Shown: one piece after another, positions 41,337 through 49,800 of the stretch
Layout of the letters: every line of letters starts with the position of its first letter
Position numbering within the stretch: the first letter of the stretch is position 1
Notes under the pieces: model-generated
Told to the model about the DNA's origin: nothing
What the model saw: only the letters and a program-made list of their open reading frames with translations
Databases searched by the model: none
Translations under genes and position numbers: made by a program
Source: Aminobacter sp. AP02
GTDB lineage: Bacteria; Pseudomonadota; Alphaproteobacteria; Rhizobiales; Rhizobiaceae
Length of the DNA stretch: 64,000 nt
Direction of reading: 5' to 3'
Assembly (NCBI RefSeq): GCF_003148805.1
Contig: NZ_QGGX01000007.1
Span: forward strand, 1 to 64,000

Positions 41337-41350
41337 TGTAATCGATTTCA
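41337..41350. promoter_or_regulatory. Candidate LacI-family operator
   Basis: TGTAATCGATTTCA is an almost perfect even-spaced palindrome with a central ATCGAT, as typical for LacI-type operators. It lies 49 bp upstream of the binding-protein start, in the expected promoter region of the operon that encodes a LacI regulator. The sequence overlaps AATCG repeats (AATCGATTTCAATCGG). Confidence 0.5.
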
Positions 41351-41508
41351 ATCGGCATTTTGCAGGGGTTTTCGACTGGATCGGTGTCTCTTTCCGCCAG
41401 GGCGAATCCACGACCGCATGGCACGTGATATGTTGAGGCGATCGTTCCGGGACGGTTCCAGCCTGGGAACAAGCCAAGTTGCGTCTGCTGCCTGCGGAGG
41501 TTCCACGC

Positions 41509-42348
41509 TTGACCATCTTGCTGACCGTCCTGGCGATGCTCGCCTTTGCCGCCAATTCGCTGCTGGCGCGTGCGGCATTGGATGGGGCGGCAATCGATGC
41601 TGCCTCCTACACCGCCATCCGCCTGGTCTCGGGTGCGCTAGCACTCATGCTGCTGATCTACTGGCAGCGCGGGCGCGACGCGTTTCACGCCGTTCCCGGC
41701 AACTGGCCATCGGCGGTCGCATTGTTTTCCTACGCACTGGCTTTCTCGCTTGCCTATCTTCGGCTTGGGGCAGCGACAGGCGCGCTGATACTTTTCGCCT
41801 CGGTCCAAGGGACCATGATCTCGTGGGGCATCGTCAAGCGCAACCGGCCAACAGGTCTCGAGTTGACCGGGCTGGTGCTGGCATTCGCAGCTTTCGTCTA
41901 CCTCCTTGCACCTGGTCTCAACGCGCCTGATCCCTACGGCAGCATGCTGATGGTGGCTTCGGGCATCGCCTGGGGCGTCTATTCCTTGCGCGGCCGGGGA
42001 TCGGCGACCCCGCTTGGCGACACTGCGGGCAATTTCGTCCGTTCGGCGCTGATCTGCCTGCCGCTGTCACTCTTGCCGATGTTTGCGCATCACATCACGC
42101 CCCATGGCGTTGGCCTGGCGGCGGCTTCGGGAGTCCTCGCCTCAGGCCTGGGCTATGCCATTTGGTATCGCGCCTTGCCGGGGCTTTCGACGACGCAAGC
42201 GGCTGTCGTGCAACTGACTGTTCCGGTCATCGCGGCAAGCGGTGCGACCTCCATGCTGGGGGAGTCGTTGTCCACGCGACTGGTGTTGTCCAGCCTGTGC
42301 ATTCTTTGCGGGGTAGGTCTTGCGATCCTGTCCCGCAGGCCGAAATGA
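41509..42348 (+). CDS. EamA/DMT-superfamily transporter
   Basis: The 279-residue membrane protein has ten predicted helices in two EamA repeats: [20 protein letters not shown] and, in the second half, [18 protein letters not shown]. Members export amino acids, metabolites or drugs. I chose the TTG at 41509 because GCGGAGG lies 9 bp before it; a TTG at 41479 is also in frame and would add ten residues. It is divergent from the sugar ABC operon. The substrate is unknown. Confidence 0.86.
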   Translation: MTILLTVLAMLAFAANSLLARAALDGAAIDAASYTAIRLVSGALALMLLIYWQRGRDAFHAVPGNWPSAVALFSYALAFSLAYLRLGAATGALILFASVQGTMISWGIVKRNRPTGLELTGLVLAFAAFVYLLAPGLNAPDPYGSMLMVASGIAWGVYSLRGRGSATPLGDTAGNFVRSALICLPLSLLPMFAHHITPHGVGLAAASGVLASGLGYAIWYRALPGLSTTQAAVVQLTVPVIAASGATSMLGESLSTRLVLSSLCILCGVGLAILSRRPK

Positions 42349-42508
42349 TTTTGCAGCGGGTCCCAACAGCAACGACAAATGGGACCTGGAGCCTTGCCTG
42401 ACGGGCTTTTCCCTCGGCAATGGCCATCACGGGGGCGCTTGCGTCTCGACATTGGCGCCGCTGGATATTAGGCAAGCCGCAACATCGCGCTTTCGAAAAG
42501 GCCTGAAC

Positions 42509-43183
42509 GTGAGCAACAAAACCCTTATCGCCCCGTCGGTGCTGTCGTCGGATTTCTCCAAACTAGGCGACGAGGTCGAGGCTATTGTCGCCGCCGGCGC
42601 CGACTGGATCCATCTCGACGTCATGGACGGGCATTTCGTGCCCAACATCACCTTCGGCCCGCCCGTCATCAAGGCGATCCGCGACCGCACCGACAAGGTG
42701 TTCGACTGCCACCTGATGATCGCCCCGGCCGACCCTTACCTTGCCGCCTTCGCCGATGCCGGCTGCGACATCATCACTGTCCATGCCGAGGCCGGCCCGC
42801 ATCTCGACCGCTCGCTGCAGACAATCCGCAATCTCGGCAAGAAGGCCGGCGTGTCGCTCAACCCGTCGACGCCTGAATCGGTGATCGAATATGTGCTCGA
42901 CCGGCTCGACCTGGTGCTGTTGATGACCGTCAATCCGGGTTTTGGCGGCCAGGCCTTCATCCCCGCCGTCATCGACAAGGTCAAGCGCGTCAAGGCGATG
43001 ATCGGCAACCGTCCGATCGACATAGAGATCGATGGCGGCGTGACGCCCGAGACCGCGCCGCTGGTTACCGCCGCCGGTGCCAATGTGCTGGTCGCCGGCA
43101 ATGCCGTGTTCAAGGGCGGGCCTGCGGCCTATGCCGCAAACATCGAGGCGATCCGCGCTGCTGCGGACAAGGCTGCGATCTGA
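42509..43183 (+). CDS. rpe: Ribulose-phosphate 3-epimerase
   Basis: The enzyme interconverts D-ribulose 5-phosphate and D-xylulose 5-phosphate in the pentose phosphate and Calvin pathways. The 224 residues from GTG 42509 contain all family marks: [18 protein letters not shown], the metal-binding [20 protein letters not shown], and [21 protein letters not shown] is near the end. The frame is open far upstream, but only the part from GTG is family-like. It is alone between the DMT transporter and the amino-sugar locus. Confidence 0.96.
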   Translation: MSNKTLIAPSVLSSDFSKLGDEVEAIVAAGADWIHLDVMDGHFVPNITFGPPVIKAIRDRTDKVFDCHLMIAPADPYLAAFADAGCDIITVHAEAGPHLDRSLQTIRNLGKKAGVSLNPSTPESVIEYVLDRLDLVLLMTVNPGFGGQAFIPAVIDKVKRVKAMIGNRPIDIEIDGGVTPETAPLVTAAGANVLVAGNAVFKGGPAAYAANIEAIRAAADKAAI

Positions 43184-43195
43184 GCTAAAGAACTC

Positions 43196-43313
43196 GCCCC
43201 TCACCCTTACCCTCTCCCCGTGAAGAACGGGGAGAGGGGGGCGTCGGCGTTGCTGCCAGCCTCCTGCTCCCCCTTCATTACGGGGGGAGAAGGTCCGGCA
43301 GGGGATGAGGGGC
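43196..43313. repeat. Palindromic intergenic repeat pair after rpe
   Basis: Outer arms GCCCCTCA (43196-43203) and TGAGGGGC (43306-43313) enclose two inner hairpins, CTCTCCCCGTG-AAGAA-CGGGGAGAG-type at about 43212-43236 and CTCCCCC/GGGGGAG at about 43267-43290. It ends 24 bp from the convergent nagA gene and probably terminates both transcripts. It belongs to the C-rich repeat family seen elsewhere in the window. Confidence 0.65.
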
Positions 43314-43337
43314 AGCTCGGAGCTTGACGGAAGCGAC

Positions 43338-44495
43338 CTAGGCCGCAAACACCCTGTTGCCGTCGATCCAAACGCCCGACACGTTGAGTGTATCGGTCAG
43401 CTGGACGACATTGGCGGCAAAGCCCTTGCGCAGGCGGCCAAGGCGATGGTCCTGCTTCACTGCTTCGGCCGGATAGAGCGAGGCCATGCGGATCGCCTCG
43501 CCGAGTTCCAACCCGATTTTTTCATGGATGAAGCGCACGGCCGAGATCATGTCGAGATCGGCGCCGGCCAGCGTGCCGTCTTCCAGTGTCAGGCGGCCAT
43601 TTTCGCGTTTGATCGTGCGGCCGTTGAGCTGGAACGATTTCAGGTCGGTACCGATCGTCGCCATGGCATCGGTGACGAGGAAGATACGCGCCGGGCCGTT
43701 CTTGGCCCTGAGCGCGATCGTCATCGTTGCCGGGTCGACATGGACACCGTCGGCGATGAGCCCTGCCGAAAGCGTGGCGATGTTGACAGCGGCACCGGCA
43801 AGGCCGGGCTCGCGATTGCCGATCTGGCTCATCGCGTTGAACAGATGCGTAGCCATCGTCGCGCCCACCTCGGCATACTGCTTTGCCGTGCGGTAGCTAG
43901 TGTCGGTGTGGCCGAGGCTGACGACGACGCCGGCGTCCGCAAGGGCCCTGACCTGATCGGCCGTTACCGACTCGGTCGCGACCGTCGTCAGCAGCACCGG
44001 CATGGCCTCGCGCGTGGCGATCAGTGCCGCCTCGTCGTCGGCATCCATCGGCCGGATCAGGTTGGGATCGTGGGCGCCTTTGCGGGCGAGCGACAGATGC
44101 GGGCCCTCGAGATGGAGGCCAAGGAAGCCGGGCATCTTTCGCCTCGCGGCTTCCGCTCCCGCCGCGAGGGTCGAACGCGTAATCTCCCTGCTGTCGGTGA
44201 TCAGCGTCGGCAGCACCGCGGTGGTGCCGAACGGCATCTGCGCCTTGCAGATGATGTCGAGCGTGTCGACGTCGGGCTTGTCGTTGAGCATGAGCCCGCC
44301 GCCGCCATTAACCTGGAGGTCGATGAAGCCGGGGGCAACAATGCCACCGCCATCCGCAACCGCAATGCCAGTCGGCACGGCATCGCGCCTGACGATGCCC
44401 TCGACCAGCCCATCGGCGACGATGAGCGCGGCATCTTCATGCCACGCCTCTCCGTCGAAGATGCGTGCCGCACCAATGGCAAAACGATTGGTCAT
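43338..44495 (-). CDS. nagA: N-acetylglucosamine-6-phosphate deacetylase
   Basis: NagA removes acetate from GlcNAc-6-phosphate to give glucosamine 6-phosphate. The 385-residue amidohydrolase has GFIDLQVNGGGG (about 56-67), the metal-site regions LHLEGPHLSLARKGAHD and LGHTD, HLFNAMSQIGNREPGLAG with substrate-binding His, and the catalytic Asp in FLVTDAMATIG. The start overlaps the end of the SIS deaminase gene by 4 bp, so it is last in the nagK-gntR-SIS-nagA operon. Confidence 0.96.
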   Translation of the reverse strand: MTNRFAIGAARIFDGEAWHEDAALIVADGLVEGIVRRDAVPTGIAVADGGGIVAPGFIDLQVNGGGGLMLNDKPDVDTLDIICKAQMPFGTTAVLPTLITDSREITRSTLAAGAEAARRKMPGFLGLHLEGPHLSLARKGAHDPNLIRPMDADDEAALIATREAMPVLLTTVATESVTADQVRALADAGVVVSLGHTDTSYRTAKQYAEVGATMATHLFNAMSQIGNREPGLAGAAVNIATLSAGLIADGVHVDPATMTIALRAKNGPARIFLVTDAMATIGTDLKSFQLNGRTIKRENGRLTLEDGTLAGADLDMISAVRFIHEKIGLELGEAIRMASLYPAEAVKQDHRLGRLRKGFAANVVQLTDTLNVSGVWIDGNRVFAA

Positions 44496-45523
44496 ATCGT
44501 TTCGGTCACTTTCCTGAGGTTCGGCGGGCTGTCGGGGTCGAGGCCGCGATGGCGGGCGAAAGCCTCGACGAAGCCATAGAACGAGGCGATCAGCATCAGG
44601 GGATCGGTCAGCGGGTGGCCGGTGGCGACATGCGGCAGCATATGCGCCTTCTTGGCCAGGGCCGAGGTGATGTGGATGGCGGCGCCCCGTTCGGCAAGCC
44701 CGTCGGCGGCTTCGGCGATCGATGGCTCGGAGGCGTCGCGGGCGGCGAGCGCCAGCACCGGGAAGCCGGGACGCACAAGTGCCAGCGGGCCGTGCATCAC
44801 TTCAGCCGCGCTGTAGGATTCCGCGTGCATGGCGCAGGTTTCCTTGAACTTCAGCGCCGCTTCGTTGGCGATGGCGAAAGAAGGACCACGGCCGAGGATG
44901 AACAGCGAGTTGGTGTCGTCGCTGAGCGCGCCGGCGATACTCATCCAGTCGCATTCGACCGCCTTGGCAAAATAGTCGGGCAGTGCCTTGAGGGCTGCGA
45001 GCAGCTTGTCGTCGCCGGTCCAGTGGCCAAGCACGGCAAGCCCGGCGACCGCCGAATTGACGAAGGTCTTGGTCGCGGCGACGCTCTTTTCGGTCCCTGC
45101 GAGGATGTCGATGGCGTGGTCGGATGCGACTGCCAGCGGCGAGCCGGCGGTGTTGGTCAGCGCAATCGTCAGCGCGCCGCCGGCGCGCGCGCCTTCGGCC
45201 ATGGCGACGATGTCGGGGCTCTTGCCCGACTGCGAAATGGCGATGCAGGCGGAGTCGGCGAGCTTGAGCTTGGCGCCGTAGATCGACGAGATCGAAGGCC
45301 CGATGGACGCGACGGGAAGTCCGGCGGTCAGCTCGATGGCGTATTTGAGGAAGGAGGCCGCGTGGTCGGACGAGCCGCGTGCCACGGTGGTGATGAAGCG
45401 CGGTGCAGCGCTCTTCAGGTGCTGGCCGGTTTCGGCAAGTTCCTTGGCGGAACCTTCGAGCAGGCGCGCTGTGGCCTCGGGGATTTCGGCGATTTCGCGC
45501 CGCATGTGCGTTGTCGCGTTCAA
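44492..45523 (-). CDS. SIS-domain glucosamine-6-phosphate deaminase (NagB-II/AgaS type)
   Basis: The 343-residue protein has two sugar isomerase domains: TVARGSSDHAASFLKYAIEL near 46-65 with ISQSGKSPDIVAMAEGARAG, and FILGRGPSFAIANEAALKFK with HAESYSAAEVMHGPLALV. It resembles the isomerase half of GlmS without the amidotransferase, like NagB-II, which deaminates glucosamine 6-phosphate to fructose 6-phosphate and ammonia. It substitutes for classical NagB, which is absent here. It overlaps both neighbours by 4 bp. Confidence 0.92.
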   Translation of the reverse strand: MNATTHMRREIAEIPEATARLLEGSAKELAETGQHLKSAAPRFITTVARGSSDHAASFLKYAIELTAGLPVASIGPSISSIYGAKLKLADSACIAISQSGKSPDIVAMAEGARAGGALTIALTNTAGSPLAVASDHAIDILAGTEKSVAATKTFVNSAVAGLAVLGHWTGDDKLLAALKALPDYFAKAVECDWMSIAGALSDDTNSLFILGRGPSFAIANEAALKFKETCAMHAESYSAAEVMHGPLALVRPGFPVLALAARDASEPSIAEAADGLAERGAAIHITSALAKKAHMLPHVATGHPLTDPLMLIASFYGFVEAFARHRGLDPDSPPNLRKVTETI

Positions 45524-46308
45524 GCGATGTCTCCTTCTTGCCCATCCGGGCCGGGTAGCCTTAGTTCGGCGACGAAATCATAGGCGTCGCCACGATAGAT
45601 CGACTTGGTGAACTCGATCACCTTGCCGCTGGCAAGGTATGAGATGCGCTCGATCTGCAGGCAGGCGGAACCCGCCGGCACCAGCAGCAGCTTGGCCTCG
45701 GCCTCGCCGAGATTGACCGCCGAGATGCGCTGTACGGCACGCACGGGCCGGTGGCCAGTCTTGCCCAGTGCCATATAGAGCGAAGATGTGACTTCACGAG
45801 GGTCGGCGAGCACCGAAGCGGAAATTGCCGCGCGCTCGATCGCCAGCGGCGTTTCGTCGGCGATGCGCAAGCGGCTCAGCCGCGACACCAGTTCGCTGGC
45901 CGACAGACCAAGCACCATCATCTCGTCGGGCGAGGGCGGGTAGACGCCGCGGTCGAGCCATTGCGAACGCGCCGCCATGCCGCGCCGGGCCATGTCTTCG
46001 GTGAACGAGGTCAGGCGCGACAGCGACTGCTCGACGCGCTCCATGCGCGGGGCAACGAAGGTGCCCGAGCCGTGGCGCTGCACCAGTACGCCCGACTTGA
46101 CCAGGTCCTGCACCGCCTTGCGCACGGTGACGCGTGAAATGTCGGCCTGGGCGGCGATGTCGCGTTCCGAAGGCAGGGCGTCGCCGGGGCCGATCAGGCC
46201 GCGCTTGACCGCTTCCTCGATGTTTTTCTTGAGCTGGAGATAGAGCGGCGCCCCGCTTTGGGTGACGTCGCGCAGGGCGGCGAAAATGCGCTCGGCGGCA
46301 TCATCCAT
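45520..46308 (-). CDS. GntR/HutC-family transcriptional regulator of amino-sugar genes
   Basis: The 262-residue protein has the winged helix PSERDIAAQADISRVTVRK near 42-60 and a UTRA ligand-binding domain (LVSRLSRLRIADETPLAIER, KVIEFTKSIYRGDAYDF). NagR/NagQ/DasR relatives sense GlcN6P or GlcNAc6P. Direct repeats of TGGTATT at 47206-47225 and 47340-47357 in the nagK-murQ gap are its likely operators. ATG 46308 overlaps the end of the kinase gene by 8 bp. Confidence 0.92.
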   Translation of the reverse strand: MDDAAERIFAALRDVTQSGAPLYLQLKKNIEEAVKRGLIGPGDALPSERDIAAQADISRVTVRKAVQDLVKSGVLVQRHGSGTFVAPRMERVEQSLSRLTSFTEDMARRGMAARSQWLDRGVYPPSPDEMMVLGLSASELVSRLSRLRIADETPLAIERAAISASVLADPREVTSSLYMALGKTGHRPVRAVQRISAVNLGEAEAKLLLVPAGSACLQIERISYLASGKVIEFTKSIYRGDAYDFVAELRLPGPDGQEGDIA

Positions 46309-47182
46309 GATCGCCTCCCGCGGTGCCGAAGCGCCTGGCGGCCATGGCCACCGCACCGCCGAGAGCGTCTTGCAATGGCGGATGCATGATCTGGCGGTAG
46401 CGTTGCGAAAGCAGCGGCGCGTAGAGGCCGGCGAGCCCGCCGAGCAGGCACAACCGCTCGCTGGGCGCGAGGTCGAAGACGGCGAGCGTTTCCTCGACGT
46501 CGGCAACGGCGCGGTCGGCGATGCGCTTGGCCACGACGTCGCCCTTCGCCGCGTGTTCGAAGACCATCGGCGCGAACGTGCCGTAGTCGGCGGGTTTGGC
46601 CGCGGTGGTGAACTCGACCATCTCGCCGGGCTTGCGGCCGAAGCGGTCGAGCACCAGCTCGGCGAGCGGCGAGCCCGCGCGGATGCCGTCGTGAACGAGC
46701 AACGTTTCCTGCAACAGGTCGCGGCCTATGCGGGCGCCGCTGCCGAGGTCACCGATCTGGAAGCCCCAGCCGCCAACTGGCCGAAGCTGGCCGCTTCTGC
46801 GTCCGAGATAGACCGTACCGGTGCCGAGTGCGGCGATGGCGCCGTCATTGTCGCCGAGCGCGCCCTCGAGCGAAATCAGCGAGTCGTTTTCCACGGTGCT
46901 GTTTCGGAACGGCAGGATAGCTTCGAGCTGCTGCTTGTAGTCACCGACATTGGCGCCGGCGAGGCCGAGCACGGCATCGGTCGTAATGAACAGGGCGGGG
47001 TCCAGGTCGGCGTCGGCGAAAGCCAGGCGGGCCGCTTCGACGATGTTTTCGCGCGAGCCTGCAAGATCGGTGCGGATATTCGCAGGTCCGCCGCGCCCGC
47101 GGCCCAAGATGTCGCCGGCCTGGGTAGCTACCGCCGCCCGGCAGCCGGTGCCGCCACCATCTATCCCGAGCACAAGATCCAC
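46301..47182 (-). CDS. nagK: BadF/BadG-type N-acetylglucosamine kinase (possibly also MurNAc kinase)
   Basis: The 293-residue kinase has the phosphate-binding loop LVLGIDGGGTGCRAAV at the N-terminus, then NDGAIAALGTGTVYLGR and GGWGFQIGDLGSGARIGRDL, typical of the BadF ATPase family with GlcNAc kinases and the MurK-type GlcNAc/MurNAc kinase. Because murQ is divergent next to it, action on N-acetylmuramic acid is likely too. GTG 47182 follows GAGGAG at an 8-bp spacing; the frame upstream is open but unlike a kinase. Confidence 0.88.
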   Translation of the reverse strand: MDLVLGIDGGGTGCRAAVATQAGDILGRGRGGPANIRTDLAGSRENIVEAARLAFADADLDPALFITTDAVLGLAGANVGDYKQQLEAILPFRNSTVENDSLISLEGALGDNDGAIAALGTGTVYLGRRSGQLRPVGGWGFQIGDLGSGARIGRDLLQETLLVHDGIRAGSPLAELVLDRFGRKPGEMVEFTTAAKPADYGTFAPMVFEHAAKGDVVAKRIADRAVADVEETLAVFDLAPSERLCLLGGLAGLYAPLLSQRYRQIMHPPLQDALGGAVAMAARRFGTAGGDHG

Positions 47183-47205
47183 GGCGTTTTCTCCTCGTGA
47201 ACGAT

Positions 47206-47225
47206 AATACCAATAAAATACCAAT
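47206..47225. promoter_or_regulatory. Candidate GntR operator near the nagK promoter
   Basis: Two direct copies of AATACCAAT (47206-47214 and 47217-47225) repeat with an 11-bp period, so they face the same side of the helix. The reverse complement, ATTGGTATT, matches the second site in the same gap in opposite orientation. It lies 24 bp upstream of the nagK start. Confidence 0.5.
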
Positions 47226-47339
47226 AGCCAAGCTCTAAATTCCCGCCGCTGGATCGGAATTGCCATTCAATTGAATTGTATAGATTTTTCGGCATGCCTT
47301 GCGCTGCAGCAAAGGAATTTGTTAACGCCGCTGGACAAG

Positions 47340-47357
47340 TGGTATTTTTTTGGTATT
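47340..47357. promoter_or_regulatory. Candidate GntR operator near the murQ promoter
   Basis: Direct copies of TGGTATT at 47340-47346 and 47351-47357, again with an 11-bp period and an intervening T tract. The site ends 23 bp upstream of the murQ ATG, overlapping the likely promoter, and mirrors the nagK-side site. Recognition by the encoded GntR regulator is inferred. Confidence 0.5.
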
Positions 47358-47379
47358 GTCGGCGAAAGGGAGAGACAGA

Positions 47380-48294
47380 ATGGCGCCAAGGCGTACGGAA
47401 GCGGTGCACAAGGATGCCGGGGGCATTGATGCCCAGGCCCCCGATTCCGTTCTCCGCCTGCTTGCGGATGCCCAGGTCGAAGCTGCCCGCGCTGTCCATG
47501 CCGCCATCCCCGAAATCGCTCAAGCTGCTGCCAAAGTCGCTGCCTGCCTCGCTGCCGGCGGCCGTCTAGTCTATGCCGCTGCCGGCAGTTCCGGGCTGAT
47601 GGCGCTGGCCGACGCGCTTGAGCTTCCCGGTACCTTCGGCATCCCGCGTGAGCGCGTGTTCATCCTTTTGGCCGGTGGCACCGAGGCGCTGGTCAATCTG
47701 GCTGGCGGCCCCGAAGACGATGCTGGCCAGGCCGCACGCGATGTCGCCGCAACCGGCCTTGAGGCCGGCGATTGCTTGATCGCCGTTTCCGCCAGCGGTT
47801 CGACGCCCTATGCGATGGGCGCGCTCGAAGAGGCCGCGCGGCGCGGTGCAGCGACGATTGCCTTCGCCAACAATGCGGGCGCGCCGATGTTTGGGCTCGC
47901 CGAGATCTCGGTGTTGCTGGCGACGCCGCCGGAAGTGGTTGCCGGCTCGACCCGCATGGGGGCCGGCACGGCGCAGAAGATCGCGCTCAACATGATGTCA
48001 ACGCTCGCCGCCGTTCATCTCGGCCATGTCCATGACGGCTACATGGTCAATCTTCACGCCGACAACATCAAGCTGCACGAGCGCGCCGCAGGCATCGTTT
48101 CGGCCATTGCCGGTTGCGACACCGCCACAGCGATAAGCCTGCTCGAAAAGAGCGGCGGCTCGGTGAAAGTGGCGGTCCTTTTGGCCTCCGGGGCGACGAG
48201 CCCCGCTGAGGCAAACCAACTTCTTGAAGGTGCGGGCCAACGGCTCAGGCCCGCACTTTCGAAGCTCGAGGGGAGCAGAGGCTCTCATCAGTAG
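47380..48294 (+). CDS. murQ: N-acetylmuramic acid 6-phosphate etherase
   Basis: MurQ cleaves the lactyl ether of MurNAc 6-phosphate, giving GlcNAc 6-phosphate and D-lactate in cell-wall recycling or uptake. The 304-residue SIS protein keeps the signature GSTRMGAGTAQKIALNMMST, and the acidic catalytic residues align at E81 in ALELPGTFG and E112 in GGPEDD. It lacks an adjacent PTS MurP, so the substrate would arrive by the ABC transporter downstream. ATG 47380 follows AAGGGAGAG. Confidence 0.9.
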   Translation: MAPRRTEAVHKDAGGIDAQAPDSVLRLLADAQVEAARAVHAAIPEIAQAAAKVAACLAAGGRLVYAAAGSSGLMALADALELPGTFGIPRERVFILLAGGTEALVNLAGGPEDDAGQAARDVAATGLEAGDCLIAVSASGSTPYAMGALEEAARRGAATIAFANNAGAPMFGLAEISVLLATPPEVVAGSTRMGAGTAQKIALNMMSTLAAVHLGHVHDGYMVNLHADNIKLHERAAGIVSAIAGCDTATAISLLEKSGGSVKVAVLLASGATSPAEANQLLEGAGQRLRPALSKLEGSRGSHQ

Positions 48295-48327
48295 AGGCCC
48301 GAGAGAAAGTAAACAGGGAGAATGGAA

Positions 48328-49584
48328 ATGAAACACAGGTTGCTTACTGGACTTCTGATGGCGTCCAGCATTCTCGGCACTGCCGGGATCGCGCTCGCCC
48401 AGGACAAGACCCTGACCATCGAGAGCTGGCGTAACGACGACCTTGCCATCTGGCAGGAAAAGCTGATCCCGGCCTTCGAGAAAGCCAATCCTGGCATCAA
48501 GGTGGTGTTCTCGCCGACGGCTCCGACCGAATACAACGCCGCGCTCAACGCCAAGCTCGACGCCGGCTCGGCTGGTGACCTGATCACCTGCCGTCCGTTC
48601 ACGTCGATCGACATCTACAACAAGGGGCAAATCGCCGACCTGACCAGCCTTGCCGGCATGGAGAACTTCTCCGATGTCGCCAAGTCCGCCTGGCAGACCG
48701 ACGATGGCAAGGCCACCTTCTGCGTGCCGATGGCCTCAGTCATCCATGGCTTCATCTACAACAAGGAAGCTTTCGAAAAGCTCGGCATCGCCGTGCCTGC
48801 GACCGAAGCAGAGTTCTTCGCCGCGCTCGACAAGATCAAGGCCGACGGCAACTACATCCCGATGGCGATGGGCACCAAGGATCTCTGGGAAGCCGCGACC
48901 ATGGGCTACCAGAACATCGGCCCGAACTATTGGAAGGGCGAGGAAGGCCGTCTGGCCCTCATCAAGGGCGAACAGAAGCTGACCGATCCGCAGTGGGTCG
49001 CGCCGTTTGCGACGCTCGCCAAGTGGAAGCCTTATCTCGGCGACGGCTTCGAAGCCCAGACCTACCCGGATAGCCAGAACCTCTTCACGCTCGGCCGTGC
49101 CGCCATCTATCCGGCCGGCTCGTGGGAGATCTCGACCTTCAACACCCAGGCTCAGTTCAAGATGGGTGCCTTCCCGCCGCCGGTCCAGAAGGCTGGCGAC
49201 ACCTGCTATATCTCCGACCACACCGACATCGGCCTGGGCCTCAACGCCAAGAGCCCGAATGCCGATGCCGCCAAGACCTTCCTGACCTGGGTGGCTTCGC
49301 CAGAATTCGCGACCATCTACGCCAACGCGCTGCCGGGCTTCTTCAGCCTGAACTCGTCGCCGGTGAAGATGGACGACCCGCTGGCTCAGGAATTCGTGTC
49401 CTGGCGCGAGAAGTGCAAGCCGACGATCCGCTCGACCTACCAGATCCTGTCGCGCGGCACGCCGAACCTCGAAAACGAGACCTGGGTCAAGTCTGCCAAC
49501 GTTATCAACGGCACCGAGACCCCGGAAGCCGCTGCTGCCGAGTTGCAGAAGGGCCTCGACAGCTGGTTCAAGCCGGCTAAGTAA
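48328..49584 (+). CDS. Sugar ABC transporter substrate-binding protein
   Basis: The 418-residue periplasmic protein (MKHRLLTGLLMASSILGTAG) has a signal peptide ending near LAQDK and a type II (MalE-like) binding fold: LTIESWRNDDLAIWQEKL and AIYPAGSWEISTF. The ATG at 48328 has GGGAG at good spacing; another ATG at 48322 is too close to it. Following murQ by 33 bp, it probably binds GlcNAc, MurNAc or a chitobiose-type sugar. A hairpin after it may raise its level above the permeases. Confidence 0.9.
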   Translation: MKHRLLTGLLMASSILGTAGIALAQDKTLTIESWRNDDLAIWQEKLIPAFEKANPGIKVVFSPTAPTEYNAALNAKLDAGSAGDLITCRPFTSIDIYNKGQIADLTSLAGMENFSDVAKSAWQTDDGKATFCVPMASVIHGFIYNKEAFEKLGIAVPATEAEFFAALDKIKADGNYIPMAMGTKDLWEAATMGYQNIGPNYWKGEEGRLALIKGEQKLTDPQWVAPFATLAKWKPYLGDGFEAQTYPDSQNLFTLGRAAIYPAGSWEISTFNTQAQFKMGAFPPPVQKAGDTCYISDHTDIGLGLNAKSPNADAAKTFLTWVASPEFATIYANALPGFFSLNSSPVKMDDPLAQEFVSWREKCKPTIRSTYQILSRGTPNLENETWVKSANVINGTETPEAAAAELQKGLDSWFKPAK

Positions 49585-49610
49585 GACGCGGCGGGCTTGA
49601 TGCTCGCTCA

Positions 49611-49638
49611 GGAGGGCGCCGTCCCGGCGGCGCTCTCC
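49611..49638 (+). terminator. Intercistronic hairpin after the binding-protein gene
   Basis: GGAGGGCGCCG (49611-49621) pairs with CGGCGCTCTCC (49628-49638), with one G-U pair. It is 27 bp after the stop codon, in the 216-bp gap before the permease. Such stem-loops commonly stabilise binding-protein mRNA and limit read-through. Confidence 0.45.
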
Positions 49639-49800
49639 GTCCCCTCGGCGAATTCGAACCTCGCGGAATCGGAAAGAGGGATTGAATGCTGGCGCACAAA
49701 GATGCGCTACTGCTTCCCAGGCCATTGGCGGGAAGCCCGCAGAGGTGCATCCTCGCTATGATGAACAACGGCCCTTTCGGCCGGATCCAGGGATTTTGAC

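Noticed and set aside
49585-49800. A small protein gene between the binding-protein and permease genes
   Set aside because: Frames are short and Arg/Ser-rich; the gap is better explained by an intercistronic hairpin and spacer.
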